From: Streptomyces sp. SID13726
Lineage (GTDB): Bacteria; Actinomycetota; Actinomycetes; Streptomycetales; Streptomycetaceae
Assembly: GCF_010548375.1 (NCBI RefSeq)
Contig: NZ_JAAGLY010000033.1
Span: 1 to 64,000, forward strand
DNA: 64,000 nucleotides
Direction of reading: 5' to 3'
Shown here piece after piece: positions 35,101 through 41,923 of the stretch. The notes beneath the pieces were generated by a model that saw only the letters and a list, made by a program, of their open reading frames with translations, was not told where the DNA came from and ran no database searches. The position numbers and the translations under genes were made by a program. The first letter of the stretch is position 1. Every line of letters begins with the position of its first letter.

Positions 35101-37216
35101 GGGGCAGGCTCGGGACGCCGTTGTCCTCCCGGTACCAGTTCATCTGGGTGCCCCGGGGGACGCGGGCGCCCGCCAGGGACAGCACCCGGTCGGGGCTGTG
35201 GTGCCAGTAGCCGCGCAGCTCGTGGTCGTAGGTGCGCCAGTGGACGAGCAGTTCACCGTCGACGAAGTGGAAGCCGGGCTCACCGAGGACGCCCTGTCCC
35301 GGCACCCGCAGATCGTGGGTGAGCACGGTGCCCTCGGCGCCGATCACCCGGGCCTGCGCCGCCCCTGCGGTGACGAGGTGCGGCCAGGCGTCGGCGACGT
35401 ACAGGTCCTCGACGCTCCGCGCGTCCACGAGTTCCCTGGCCGCCTCCTCCCAGGCGGGCCAGCCGAGTTCGTCGATGAGCCCGGCCCTGAGCGCGCGGGC
35501 CAGCAGCGGGGCGAGGTCGGTGGCGGCCACCTCCCGGATCTCGTCCTCGGCGAGTCTGAGCGCCTCGCCGGGGAGCCACTTCAGCCGCCGCAGGGCCTCG
35601 GGGAGGCCGGGCAGTCCGGCGGCCTTCGAGCGCCGGGCTACCGTGCGCACCCAGTCGGCGAGCAGCGGCCGGCCGCCGGGCGACTGGGCGAGGACCCGGA
35701 TCGTGTCCAGGTCGTCCTCGTCGTCGCCGAACATGTCGGCCGCTTCGTGGAAGACGGTCCGGAACCGCTCGTCGGCGGCGAAGGCGAGCAGGTCGCGCCG
35801 GTCGTCGCCCTTGGCCCACCGCTGGAGTTCCACCCGGTGGTGGACACCGGCCGGCACGCCCAGGGCCAGCAGCAGATCCAGCAGGTCCAGATCGTGCCCG
35901 GCCAGCAACTTCCCTCCCGACGCGGCGAGTTCGGTGCGCAGCCGGTCGGCGGACAGCTCCGTGACCCGGTACAGGGCGGGCAGTCGCGCGGGTTCCTGGT
36001 AGCCCAGTGCGCGGTCCTGGAACTCCAGGAAGCGGGCGAACCAGCCCGCGGTGCCGTCCTGCGGCCGCTCCTCGTCGGGCAGCGAGTCGTCCCAGAGCCC
36101 CACGAGGGCCCCGGACTCCTCCAGGATGTCCAGCCACAGCAGGAGTACGGCCTGGTCGCCGGAGTCGGGCATGAGGTTCAACAGCGCGCCGCGCACCGCG
36201 GGTTCGCGCCGGCCCAGGGCGACGACGGCCGCGCGGTGGCTCTTCCACCAGCCCGGCGCCGCCTTCGCCGTGGCGGACAGTGTGAGCAGGTCGGCCAGGT
36301 AGGCCTCCTCGACCGCGGCCCCGTCCCGGCCGGCCGCGCGGGCCAGCCTGCGTACGTCGGTGGCGAGTTGGGCGGACGGCACGAGTCCGCCCGCGGTGCG
36401 CCGTACGCACATCCGGGTGAAGCGGTCCAGGGCCTCCGGGGCCGGCACCCGGGCGGCCAGCTCCTTGCCGTACCCGGACAGCGCGGTCGCCGTCAGCGCG
36501 CCGGCCAGCGCGAACTCCAGGAACACGGCGTCCAGCCGCTCCTCGTCCACGGTGAGCCCGTACTCGGCCTCGGCGTCCCGGGCCCGGCCGAACATCTGCG
36601 CCGCGTAGGTGGGGTTCTCCACCGACAGGAAGACCCTCCCGGCCTGTTCGTAGAAGGTGGGCAGGAAGTGCGGTACGGAGACGGCCAGTTGGCGCGCCGT
36701 CTCCCGGTAGGCGTCCAGGGCGGCCTTCGCCCGGGACTTCGCCTGCCGGGCGATCCGCTCCAGCTCCGGCAGGACGTCCAGCGCGTGCTGCCCGTCCTCG
36801 GGGTGGTGCACCAGCACCCACTCCGGGAACCCGAGCGCCTGCCGCGCCCCCAGCCCGACCTCGACCGGTTCCGCGTCCGGTACGAGGCCCAGGAAACCGG
36901 CGGCCAGGTCCTCGGCCGCGCCCAGCTCCCCGGCGACCAGCCGCACGACCACACGGTCGTCCAGCCCCGGATGCGTGTACGACCGTGCCGTCAGCGGCAC
37001 CGCGCGCTCACCGGCGCCCTCCGTGCCGAGCGGCAACACCGCCCCGGCCGCCAGCAGTTCCTCGTACGCCACCCGCGCTCCCCCGCTCACCGGCCCGGCT
37101 TCCGCACTCGACGCCGTCGCCTCCCCGCTCATTGACCCCGCTCCCCCGCTCAACGCCCCTGCTTCCCCGCTCACTGACCCCGCTCCCCCACTCACCGAAC
37201 CCGCTCCCCCGCTCAC
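32129..37216 (-). CDS. Very large cytoplasmic protein of the MoxR-VWA operon
   Basis: 1695 residues if started at GTG 37216 (GTGA overlap with the upstream stop); a start at GTG 37090 would remove 42 residues of repeat (SGGAGS). No signal peptide or membrane helix. The N-terminal third is helical with TPR-like stretches (YEELLAAGAVLPLG, YAAQMFGRARDAEAEYGL). The centre (about residues 780-1130) is rich in Trp/Tyr/Gly strands (GYWHHSPDRVLSLAG, YWIWGGGDGWFEYDP) suggestive of a beta-propeller. An acidic Pro-rich linker follows, then a mixed C-terminal region. I do not recognise a named family with certainty; its size and position correspond to the yehI/molR-type protein of the related enterobacterial gene set. 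It is probably the scaffold or effector of the complex. Confidence 0.75.
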   Translation of the reverse strand: MSGGAGSVSGGAGSVSGEAGALSGGAGSMSGEATASSAEAGPVSGGARVAYEELLAAGAVLPLGTEGAGERAVPLTARSYTHPGLDDRVVVRLVAGELGAAEDLAAGFLGLVPDAEPVEVGLGARQALGFPEWVLVHHPEDGQHALDVLPELERIARQAKSRAKAALDAYRETARQLAVSVPHFLPTFYEQAGRVFLSVENPTYAAQMFGRARDAEAEYGLTVDEERLDAVFLEFALAGALTATALSGYGKELAARVPAPEALDRFTRMCVRRTAGGLVPSAQLATDVRRLARAAGRDGAAVEEAYLADLLTLSATAKAAPGWWKSHRAAVVALGRREPAVRGALLNLMPDSGDQAVLLLWLDILEESGALVGLWDDSLPDEERPQDGTAGWFARFLEFQDRALGYQEPARLPALYRVTELSADRLRTELAASGGKLLAGHDLDLLDLLLALGVPAGVHHRVELQRWAKGDDRRDLLAFAADERFRTVFHEAADMFGDDEDDLDTIRVLAQSPGGRPLLADWVRTVARRSKAAGLPGLPEALRRLKWLPGEALRLAEDEIREVAATDLAPLLARALRAGLIDELGWPAWEEAARELVDARSVEDLYVADAWPHLVTAGAAQARVIGAEGTVLTHDLRVPGQGVLGEPGFHFVDGELLVHWRTYDHELRGYWHHSPDRVLSLAGARVPRGTQMNWYREDNGVPSLPLPGGGRVSGAGVLHRGDTTVPAEANLLGDGTSYWIWGGGDGWFEYDPATGRLGRNTAPAFLADAYGEGTYAPGSLAPYPSEEVTPAGVPVDGLLGWRAVRTPDGHWHGEDLAGRRVTVHERTGMPYAAVLFPGADRPVAVVRSGWSIELVDADGVVTATAKVDRAPGDFAAGTPLLPPLRYWHCLRPRDPQGSAALRAVDDDTARALIHAELTGGVVELLHQVTDEALLAGIAGVVKYAVEQQKVLDAAATRLTAELGGTQEDEGPAGPSDRLLREALSGLDGSRGGWYHYGADRDNVFRRLRVLRRAVRAGEAAAGVVDEEGGSGEGLGGDDGSTPAPGTAVHPTSAPSAAVHPTPTPRLHLDGPELPGGYLDSAPLPDLLTSMAFRVASPTTSPEHRETLVALLREFDTLGLGSAAGPARWRRVSLHVDASHLRTPAGEWREGHLKGVLPLDGGAFLAVTACTSRDEKEGADFEALFHDPSGRFEAPAPYTVESVDPVGEDREADWLTAFLSEADRRGPAPWLPAAAEEFALLTGVTSTMARLIVAGVPQVDSADQSFLTPEARAVLGVKVTDAALAKDELRRTDTTVLRAVVAALLPRDPARLWTDGPDTAAAAEVWNSEVGKRRMLPEALLGEARRALRAEHSTLSALLDPASEPSLSQDLEWTVTDDRVGQVDEDAVGFTTATLIDSITLIAWLAHRLPVGDPIRTALPAALGAVRDRLAHPGLMLDLNRYVYLPDFRKAAGRPTEVGDGFERYGAVVMATYDDRPAPGLKVALLDADGHDPYLPALRLDESGAPFPVEPALRLARAARFEALLADPGDPLRGARDKDGTWYRQDPSRSAPELVTEVAKEYGIGEDAAALYLMLLAMPDPTDRNTARWTGWKPARLKAARAELAATDLVVEASRTRAARSLFLPGGWETLTFPRLPLEQWKLPLYGDLISGEHIPLSVVVPTEPAPDLYRRAWQRVREGDVPRFEELKVKRGRRR
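37112..37216 (-). repeat. 21-base tandem repeats carrying repeated start codons and ribosome sites
   Basis: Five 21-base units run from 37216 to 37112 on the minus strand, each beginning GTG, GTG, GTG, TTG or ATG, then AGC/AGT and GGGGGAGCGGG. A further partial copy begins at GTG 37090. Each unit supplies both a start codon and, for the next unit, a purine-rich GGGGGAG about 9-10 bases upstream. In protein they encode VSGGAGS-type repeats at the start of the large operon protein. Confidence 0.8.
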
Positions 37217-38073
37217 TCGCCCGTCACCTCGTCGATCTCGCGCCCGGCGTACAGCGCCGCCGCCATCCGCATCCCCTCCGACCAGGCGACCGGACCCACG
37301 TCCACCGGTCGCAGTCGGCGGCCCTCCGGGTCCAGCCAGGACAGCCCGCCGGTCCGCACCTCGTAGTCCCAGGGCTCCCCGATCCACACGGCTGCCTCGA
37401 CGGTGCGCTCCCCGTCGCGCACCCGGCAGGTGGCCCGGGACCCGGAGACCCGGTAGCCCAGCGAGGTGGCCCGGGCGGCGAGCGCGGAGCGCCAGAAGCG
37501 GCCCCCGGCGAACTCGGTGACCTCCCGCGCCTTCTCGTCCAGGTAGGCGGGCTTGTGCCAGGTCCCCCGGTGGATCTGCTCGACGCGCTGCACGATCCCC
37601 AGCTCGGCCGCGAACTCCCGCAGCTCCTCCAGGTCGGGCAGCAGCACCGGGTGCGGCAGCGTCACGGTGCGCGGGGACAGTCGTACGGTCTCGCCGTCGA
37701 GGTCGACCACGCGCAGCTCGCCCGACTCGGTCACCCCGCGCAGGAAGCCCACCTCGTCCGGGTCGTCGCCGACCACCACGAGGTCCCGCAGCGCCGACTG
37801 CCAGGCCTCGTCGGGCCAGACCCTGGCCACCACCGCGGTCGGCACCGGCAGTGACGACACCATCCAGGTGTCCACCTGTGCCACGCAGGCCGCCGCGTGC
37901 CGCTCCAGCCACTCGGCGAGCCGCCGCAGCCGCTCCACCTCGGCATGTCCCTTGAGCGCCTTCGGCAGCGACTTCAACTGCCGTCCCGCCGCCCGGCCCG
38001 CCGTGGCCCTGGCCGCCACCCGGCCCTCCACCAGGGCGACTTCGTATCCGTCGCCCGCCACCAGCCAACCCAC
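37213..38073 (-). CDS. DUF4132-domain protein, first gene of the operon
   Basis: 286 residues from GTG at 38073, with GGAAGG about 9 bases upstream. It begins MGWLVAGDGYEVALVEGRV and continues with LKSLPKALKGHAEVERLRRL and an ERHAAACVAQVDTWM helix, then a DUF4132-type region: LRVVDLDGETVRLSPRTVTL followed by PHPVLLPDLEELREFAAELG and QRVEQIHRGTW. DUF4132 is the domain carried by E. coli YehI and MolR; its biochemistry is unknown. Being first in the operon, 76 bases behind a DNA-damage-type promoter motif, it should be the most strongly expressed member. The stop overlaps the next gene's GTG by four bases. Cytoplasmic. Confidence 0.72.
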   Translation of the reverse strand: MGWLVAGDGYEVALVEGRVAARATAGRAAGRQLKSLPKALKGHAEVERLRRLAEWLERHAAACVAQVDTWMVSSLPVPTAVVARVWPDEAWQSALRDLVVVGDDPDEVGFLRGVTESGELRVVDLDGETVRLSPRTVTLPHPVLLPDLEELREFAAELGIVQRVEQIHRGTWHKPAYLDEKAREVTEFAGGRFWRSALAARATSLGYRVSGSRATCRVRDGERTVEAAVWIGEPWDYEVRTGGLSWLDPEGRRLRPVDVGPVAWSEGMRMAAALYAGREIDEVTGE

Positions 38074-38148
38074 CGGCCCCCGCCTTCCGCATCAAGGAAT
38101 GGACACACCGCGGCCGGGGATCCGGCACTCGGTGTGACGATGAGCGGA

Positions 38149-38171
38149 ACGTTAGGAGGTGCCACTGACAA
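38149..38171 (-). promoter_or_regulatory. RecA-NDp/PafBC-type DNA-damage promoter motif
   Basis: On the minus strand the sequence reads TTGTCAGTG, eight bases, then TAACGT. This is an exact match to the mycobacterial LexA-independent damage promoter consensus tTGTCRgtg-N8-TAnnnT, recognised with the WYL activator PafBC. It ends 76 bases before the first GTG of the operon, leaving room for a ~65-70 base leader. Confidence 0.75.
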
Positions 38172-38461
38172 TCGTCCGGGCGAATCTCTCCGGCGCACGC
38201 CGAGTCAAGCCGCGTGACCTGGGACGACACATCCGCAGAACCACGTAATCACGCTACGTACTACCGGCCGGTCATCTACCGGGCCCCCGGGTGGACGGCC
38301 GGGGCGCGGTGATCGAGATCAGCGGCGACCCGCACCGGAGCGAGCCCGACTCGACGGGTTGTCTCGTACGACTGCCGCGCACGGCCGTGCCCGAACCGCC
38401 GCTGCTCGTCCTGGTCCACCGGCCCGCGCAGAGCCCGGACCCCTCGACCTCACCTCCCGCC
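38172..38461. other. Intergenic stretch without a supported gene
   Basis: About 290 bases between the operon promoter and the end of the GH97 gene. On the plus strand at 38291-38450 a short frame reads GAVIEISGDPHRSEPDSTG and then CLVRLPR, reminiscent of the end of a sensor kinase ATPase domain, so a gene remnant is possible; it has no start or upstream domain. Nothing else is seen. Confidence 0.4.
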
Positions 38462-40579
38462 TCACAGCACGGCGATGAACCCTCCGAAGGCCGCCGTGTC
38501 GATCGTGAACCTGGAGCCCCGCCGGGTGGTGGTGCGCAGGGTCCGGTCGGTGGCGGAGGTGTCGGTGAACAGCCGAAGCGTGGCAGGGGACTTGACGCCC
38601 AGGTCGCGCAGGTCGAAGGCGAGCTTCTGGGCCTGGCCGGTGGGCGCGGTGTAGTCGGCGGCACCGGAGTCGAGGCCGGGCGCGATGGTGAGGGTCCGGC
38701 CGTTGACTCCGGCGATGTACCAGGTACGGCCCTTGCGGCGGGCGACGACGACATGGCTCGCGGGGTCGGCGGCGAGGAAGCGGGTCTCGTCCCAGGCGAC
38801 CGGCACGGTGCCGAGGAGTTCGCGCACCTCGGCGGGCTGGGCGAGATAGGCCTCGGGGCCGTCGGCGTAGCCGTTGAAGCCGGACTGGTAGATCACGGTG
38901 AGGGCGAGTTCGTGGGCGTCGGTGGTGCGGCGCGGGCTCTGCGGCAGCGCGTAGGGGGCGAGCAGGGTGGTGCCGTAGTCGAAGGCGCCGACGACGTTGC
39001 GGCTGATCGCGGCGATGGTGGTCTGCTCGGGCATCTGGTCGGCGAGCGGCTTGGTGTTGGAGTAGTTCTCGCTGGCGAGGCCCGCCTCGACGCCGAGCAG
39101 GTGCGGGTAGGTGCGGTCCCAGCCGCGCGGGACCGTGGTGTTGTGCAGCACGATGTGCAGCCGGTAGCGGGCCGCGTCCTCGATCACCTCCCGCTGCCGG
39201 GCGAGGAGTTGCTGCTTGTCGGCCTCCCACATGTCGACCTTGACGCCCGCGACCCCGGCGTCGCGCAGCAGCTTGAAGCGGGCGCGGCGGGTGGTGGCGT
39301 CGGCCATCAGGTCGCGCGGGGTGCTGGCGCTGTTGTTGTTGGTGCCGCCGGAGTTGTGCCAGAGGAAGACCTTCAGACCGCGCGCGGCGGCCTCGGAGAC
39401 GATCCGCTCCAGCGGTACGGCGTTCCCGGCCGCGTCGTTCATCTGGTCCCACTTGGCGTCCACGAGCGCGTACGGCCAGCCCATCGCCTTGCCCAGGTCG
39501 AACCACTTGACCGTGGCCTCCAGGCTCTGCGGGCTGCTGTGGTCCATCATCCAGCTGAAGGTCGCGGGCCCGGGGCGCACCCACGAGGTGTCCTCGATCG
39601 CGCAGGGCACGCCGAGGTCGGTGGCGAGCGTGGTGTTCGCGACCTCGGCGGCGGTGCGGCCCACGGCGACGAACCGCCAGGGCGTCTGCCAGGCACCGGT
39701 GATCTGCGGGGTGCCGGGGCCGAGGGTGCCGAGCGCCTCGTCGTCGTAGGGGAAGGCGACGGTGTACGTCACCTTGCGCGCGGCCGTGTCGAGGGCGGGC
39801 TGGGCGAGGTGGCAGGCGGCGTAGGTGCCGTCCATGCCGGACTCGCTCGCCAGCACCCACCACTGCTTGCCGTCGCGCGCGGCGGTGCGGGCCAGCAGCG
39901 GGAAGGAGGCGCCGCGCACCGAGGTGGTGGCGTCGCCGAGGGCGGGGACGGTGTGGTGGTCCCTGGGGATGTACCACTCCTGGTACTTGGGCTTCTGCAC
40001 GGTGTACGGCTGGGTGAACTGGGCGCCGCCGTCGGCGGGGACGTGCAGTGTCAGTCCGGTCGCCTCGGCCACGACGGTGCGGGTGACGCCGTCGCCGCGG
40101 TCGGGGAAGCGGTAGCGGAAGGCGGCGCCCTCGCTGTCGGCGCGCAGGACGACGTCCATGGGCAGGCCCTTGGCGTTGCGCAGCGAGACCACGCGCTCGG
40201 TCGCGGTCTTGCGGACCCGGGAGACCTTGCCCTGGAGGAGTTCGTAGTCGACGGCGACCGTCCTCGGGCGGCCGCGGCCGGTGAGGGTCAGCCGGGCGGC
40301 GAAGTCGGCGTCCTCCAGGGTGAGTCCGAGCGGGCTCGCGGGGACGACCTCGGTGCCGTCCACGGCCACGGAGTAGGACGCCGTGCCGGAGTCCAGGCGC
40401 AGGGTGACCCGCACGCGCCCGCAGGGGGACACCGCGGTCACCGGGCCGTGGGCGGCCTCGGAACCGGTGGCGGCCTGCGCGGATCCTGCCGCGATCGGGA
40501 CCGTCAGGGCCGCGGCTGCGGTGGCGGTCCCGGCGATGACGGTCCTCCGGGAGACACTGCCGGAATTCTCATGGTTCAT
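38462..40579 (-). CDS. Tat-exported glycoside hydrolase family 97 enzyme
   Basis: 705 residues from ATG at 40579. A twin-arginine signal (SRRTVIAGTATAAAALTVP, ending near SAQAA) sends it outside. An N-terminal beta-sandwich (about 50-290, with QYxx-like EWYIPRDHH) is followed by the catalytic barrel with MGWPYALVDAKWD, FLWHNSGGTNNN and GVKVDMWEADKQQ, and a C-terminal beta domain. The Asp in KVDM sits where retaining GH97 alpha-galactosidases have their nucleophile, so a retaining alpha-galactosidase-like activity is more likely than inverting alpha-glucosidase; this is inference. Length is normal. Divergent from the lysozyme gene at 40754. Confidence 0.88.
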   Translation of the reverse strand: MNHENSGSVSRRTVIAGTATAAAALTVPIAAGSAQAATGSEAAHGPVTAVSPCGRVRVTLRLDSGTASYSVAVDGTEVVPASPLGLTLEDADFAARLTLTGRGRPRTVAVDYELLQGKVSRVRKTATERVVSLRNAKGLPMDVVLRADSEGAAFRYRFPDRGDGVTRTVVAEATGLTLHVPADGGAQFTQPYTVQKPKYQEWYIPRDHHTVPALGDATTSVRGASFPLLARTAARDGKQWWVLASESGMDGTYAACHLAQPALDTAARKVTYTVAFPYDDEALGTLGPGTPQITGAWQTPWRFVAVGRTAAEVANTTLATDLGVPCAIEDTSWVRPGPATFSWMMDHSSPQSLEATVKWFDLGKAMGWPYALVDAKWDQMNDAAGNAVPLERIVSEAAARGLKVFLWHNSGGTNNNSASTPRDLMADATTRRARFKLLRDAGVAGVKVDMWEADKQQLLARQREVIEDAARYRLHIVLHNTTVPRGWDRTYPHLLGVEAGLASENYSNTKPLADQMPEQTTIAAISRNVVGAFDYGTTLLAPYALPQSPRRTTDAHELALTVIYQSGFNGYADGPEAYLAQPAEVRELLGTVPVAWDETRFLAADPASHVVVARRKGRTWYIAGVNGRTLTIAPGLDSGAADYTAPTGQAQKLAFDLRDLGVKSPATLRLFTDTSATDRTLRTTTRRGSRFTIDTAAFGGFIAVL

Positions 40580-40753
40580 GGCGGACTCGGATCCTTTGCG
40601 TGGGGCGGGAGTGCCGGGCCAAGGGTGTCCGCGGCCGGTGAAGTCGCGGTGATCCGCTCATGAAGAACGATTGAGCGATACGTGTCCCCGCACCGGGCAA
40701 GTGGGGCATCATCAACTCTCGTCCCCCCACTCGCACTTCTAGGGAGCCCCCAC

Positions 40754-41311
40754 ATGCTCCGTGGCATCGATGTCAGCGCGTACCAATCGTCCAGCTTCGA
40801 CACGGACGGATACTCCTTCGCCTTCGTCAAGGCGACGGAGGGCCGCTCCTACGTCAACCCGAAGCTCACGGCCCAGACCAAGCACGCCCGCGACGCCGGA
40901 CTGGTCGTCGGCTTCTACCACTTCCTCTGGCCCGGCAACCTCACCGCCCAGGCCGAGTACTTCGTCAAGCACGCCCCCGAGAAGGCGGGCGACATCCTCG
41001 CCGTCGACTGGGAGACCACCAGCGACGGCACCCACGCCTCCAACGCGGAGAAGGACCAGTTCATCCGCAAGGTCAAGGAACTCCGCCCGAACAACCGGGT
41101 CGTCCTCTACGCCAACCGCCACTACTGGCTGAACGTCGACACCACGTCCTACGCCGGCGACGGCCTCTGGATCGCCGACTACGTCACCGCCGGCAAGCCC
41201 CGCATCAAGGCCAAGTGGCGCTTCCACCAGTACACCGACGACCCGCTGGACAAGAACGTGGCGGACTTCGCGAGCAAGGCGGCGCTGAAGGAGTGGGCGG
41301 CGAAGGCCTGA
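40754..41311 (+). CDS. GH25 lysozyme-like muramidase
   Basis: 185 residues from ATG at 40754, AGGGAG 7 bases upstream. It is a single GH25 domain: LRGIDVSAYQ (Asp6), FAFVKATEG, GFYHFLWPG and the catalytic pair Asp85/Glu87 in ILAVDWETT, then VVLYANRHYW. No signal peptide or cell-wall-binding domain is visible, unusual for a secreted muramidase. It may be released by lysis or another route, or act as a phage-derived enzyme. Divergently transcribed from the GH97 gene; just upstream of the TIR/NACHT pair but with an unrelated 185-base gap. Confidence 0.85.
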   Translation: MLRGIDVSAYQSSSFDTDGYSFAFVKATEGRSYVNPKLTAQTKHARDAGLVVGFYHFLWPGNLTAQAEYFVKHAPEKAGDILAVDWETTSDGTHASNAEKDQFIRKVKELRPNNRVVLYANRHYWLNVDTTSYAGDGLWIADYVTAGKPRIKAKWRFHQYTDDPLDKNVADFASKAALKEWAAKA

Positions 41312-41496
41312 CGCGACAGCCATGTCAACATGCTGAGCCTGCCCCGGGATGCCCGAAAGCACCTCGGGGTCACACTCGAAGGCGAGGTCGGGTGCGAGGT
41401 ACCGCTGCTGGCAGAACGTCACATATTCCTTGAGATCGTCTGCCGACCGGCACCGTTCCTCACTAGCATGGGCCAACCGACATGCACAGGACGGAC

Positions 41497-41886
41497 ATGG
41501 CGAACGTCTTCATCAGCCACCGGACCAGCGACGGGGCCGCGGCCGAGCGACTGGCGCGAGAGATCGCCACGCCCGGACACACTGTGTGGCTCGACGAATG
41601 GCACATCCGATTGGGCGACTCCATCGTGGAGAAGATCAACAGCGGCCTGGACGGCGCCTCTTATCTCGTCCTGTGCTATTCGGACGCGCCGGACGGCGTC
41701 CAGAGTCCCTGGACCTCGCGCGAGTGGATGTCCGCGCTGCACCGCCAACTCGACGGCCAGGGGGTGCGCGTCCTGCCCGTACGGTTCGGCGGATCCGCGC
41801 CCGCCATCCTCGCCGACCTCAAGTTCGCGGACCTGGCGAAGGACTGGGACCTCGGCGTCCGACAACTGCTACAGGCGATCCGCTGA
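41497..41886 (+). CDS. Stand-alone TIR-domain protein
   Basis: 129 residues from ATG at 41497 (AGGA 5 bases upstream; ATG at 41482 is the alternative). The whole protein is one TIR domain: NVFISHRTSDGAAAERLARE is the first strand and helix, GHTVWLDEWHIRLGDSI the BB-loop region, VEKINSGLDGASYLVLCYS holds the conserved Glu expected for NAD cleavage, and SREWMSALHRQL follows. Bacterial TIR proteins cleave NAD+ or make cyclic-nucleotide signals after phage sensing. It lies 37 bases before the NACHT gene on the same strand, so the two probably form one defence unit, with this TIR as effector. Confidence 0.85.
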   Translation: MANVFISHRTSDGAAAERLAREIATPGHTVWLDEWHIRLGDSIVEKINSGLDGASYLVLCYSDAPDGVQSPWTSREWMSALHRQLDGQGVRVLPVRFGGSAPAILADLKFADLAKDWDLGVRQLLQAIR

Positions 41887-41923
41887 TCGCGGAACAGCGG
41901 AACCGCTCATCGGGGGGCAACAC

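Noticed and set aside
30407..37135. Plus-strand open frame of over 2200 codons opposite the conflict operon
   Set aside because: It is rich in Gly/Arg/Val/Pro with no domain and mirrors real genes on the minus strand; high GC leaves antisense frames open.
38291..38450. Short plus-strand fragment resembling the end of a sensor-kinase ATPase domain
   Set aside because: Only about 40 residues, with no upstream domain or start; mentioned only as a possible remnant.
41312..41481. Short frames on both strands between the lysozyme and TIR genes (plus-strand MLSLPRDARKHLGVTLEGEV; minus-strand DDLKEYVTFCQQRYLAPDL)
   Set aside because: They conflict with each other, lack ribosome sites and run into real genes; at most a gene remnant.
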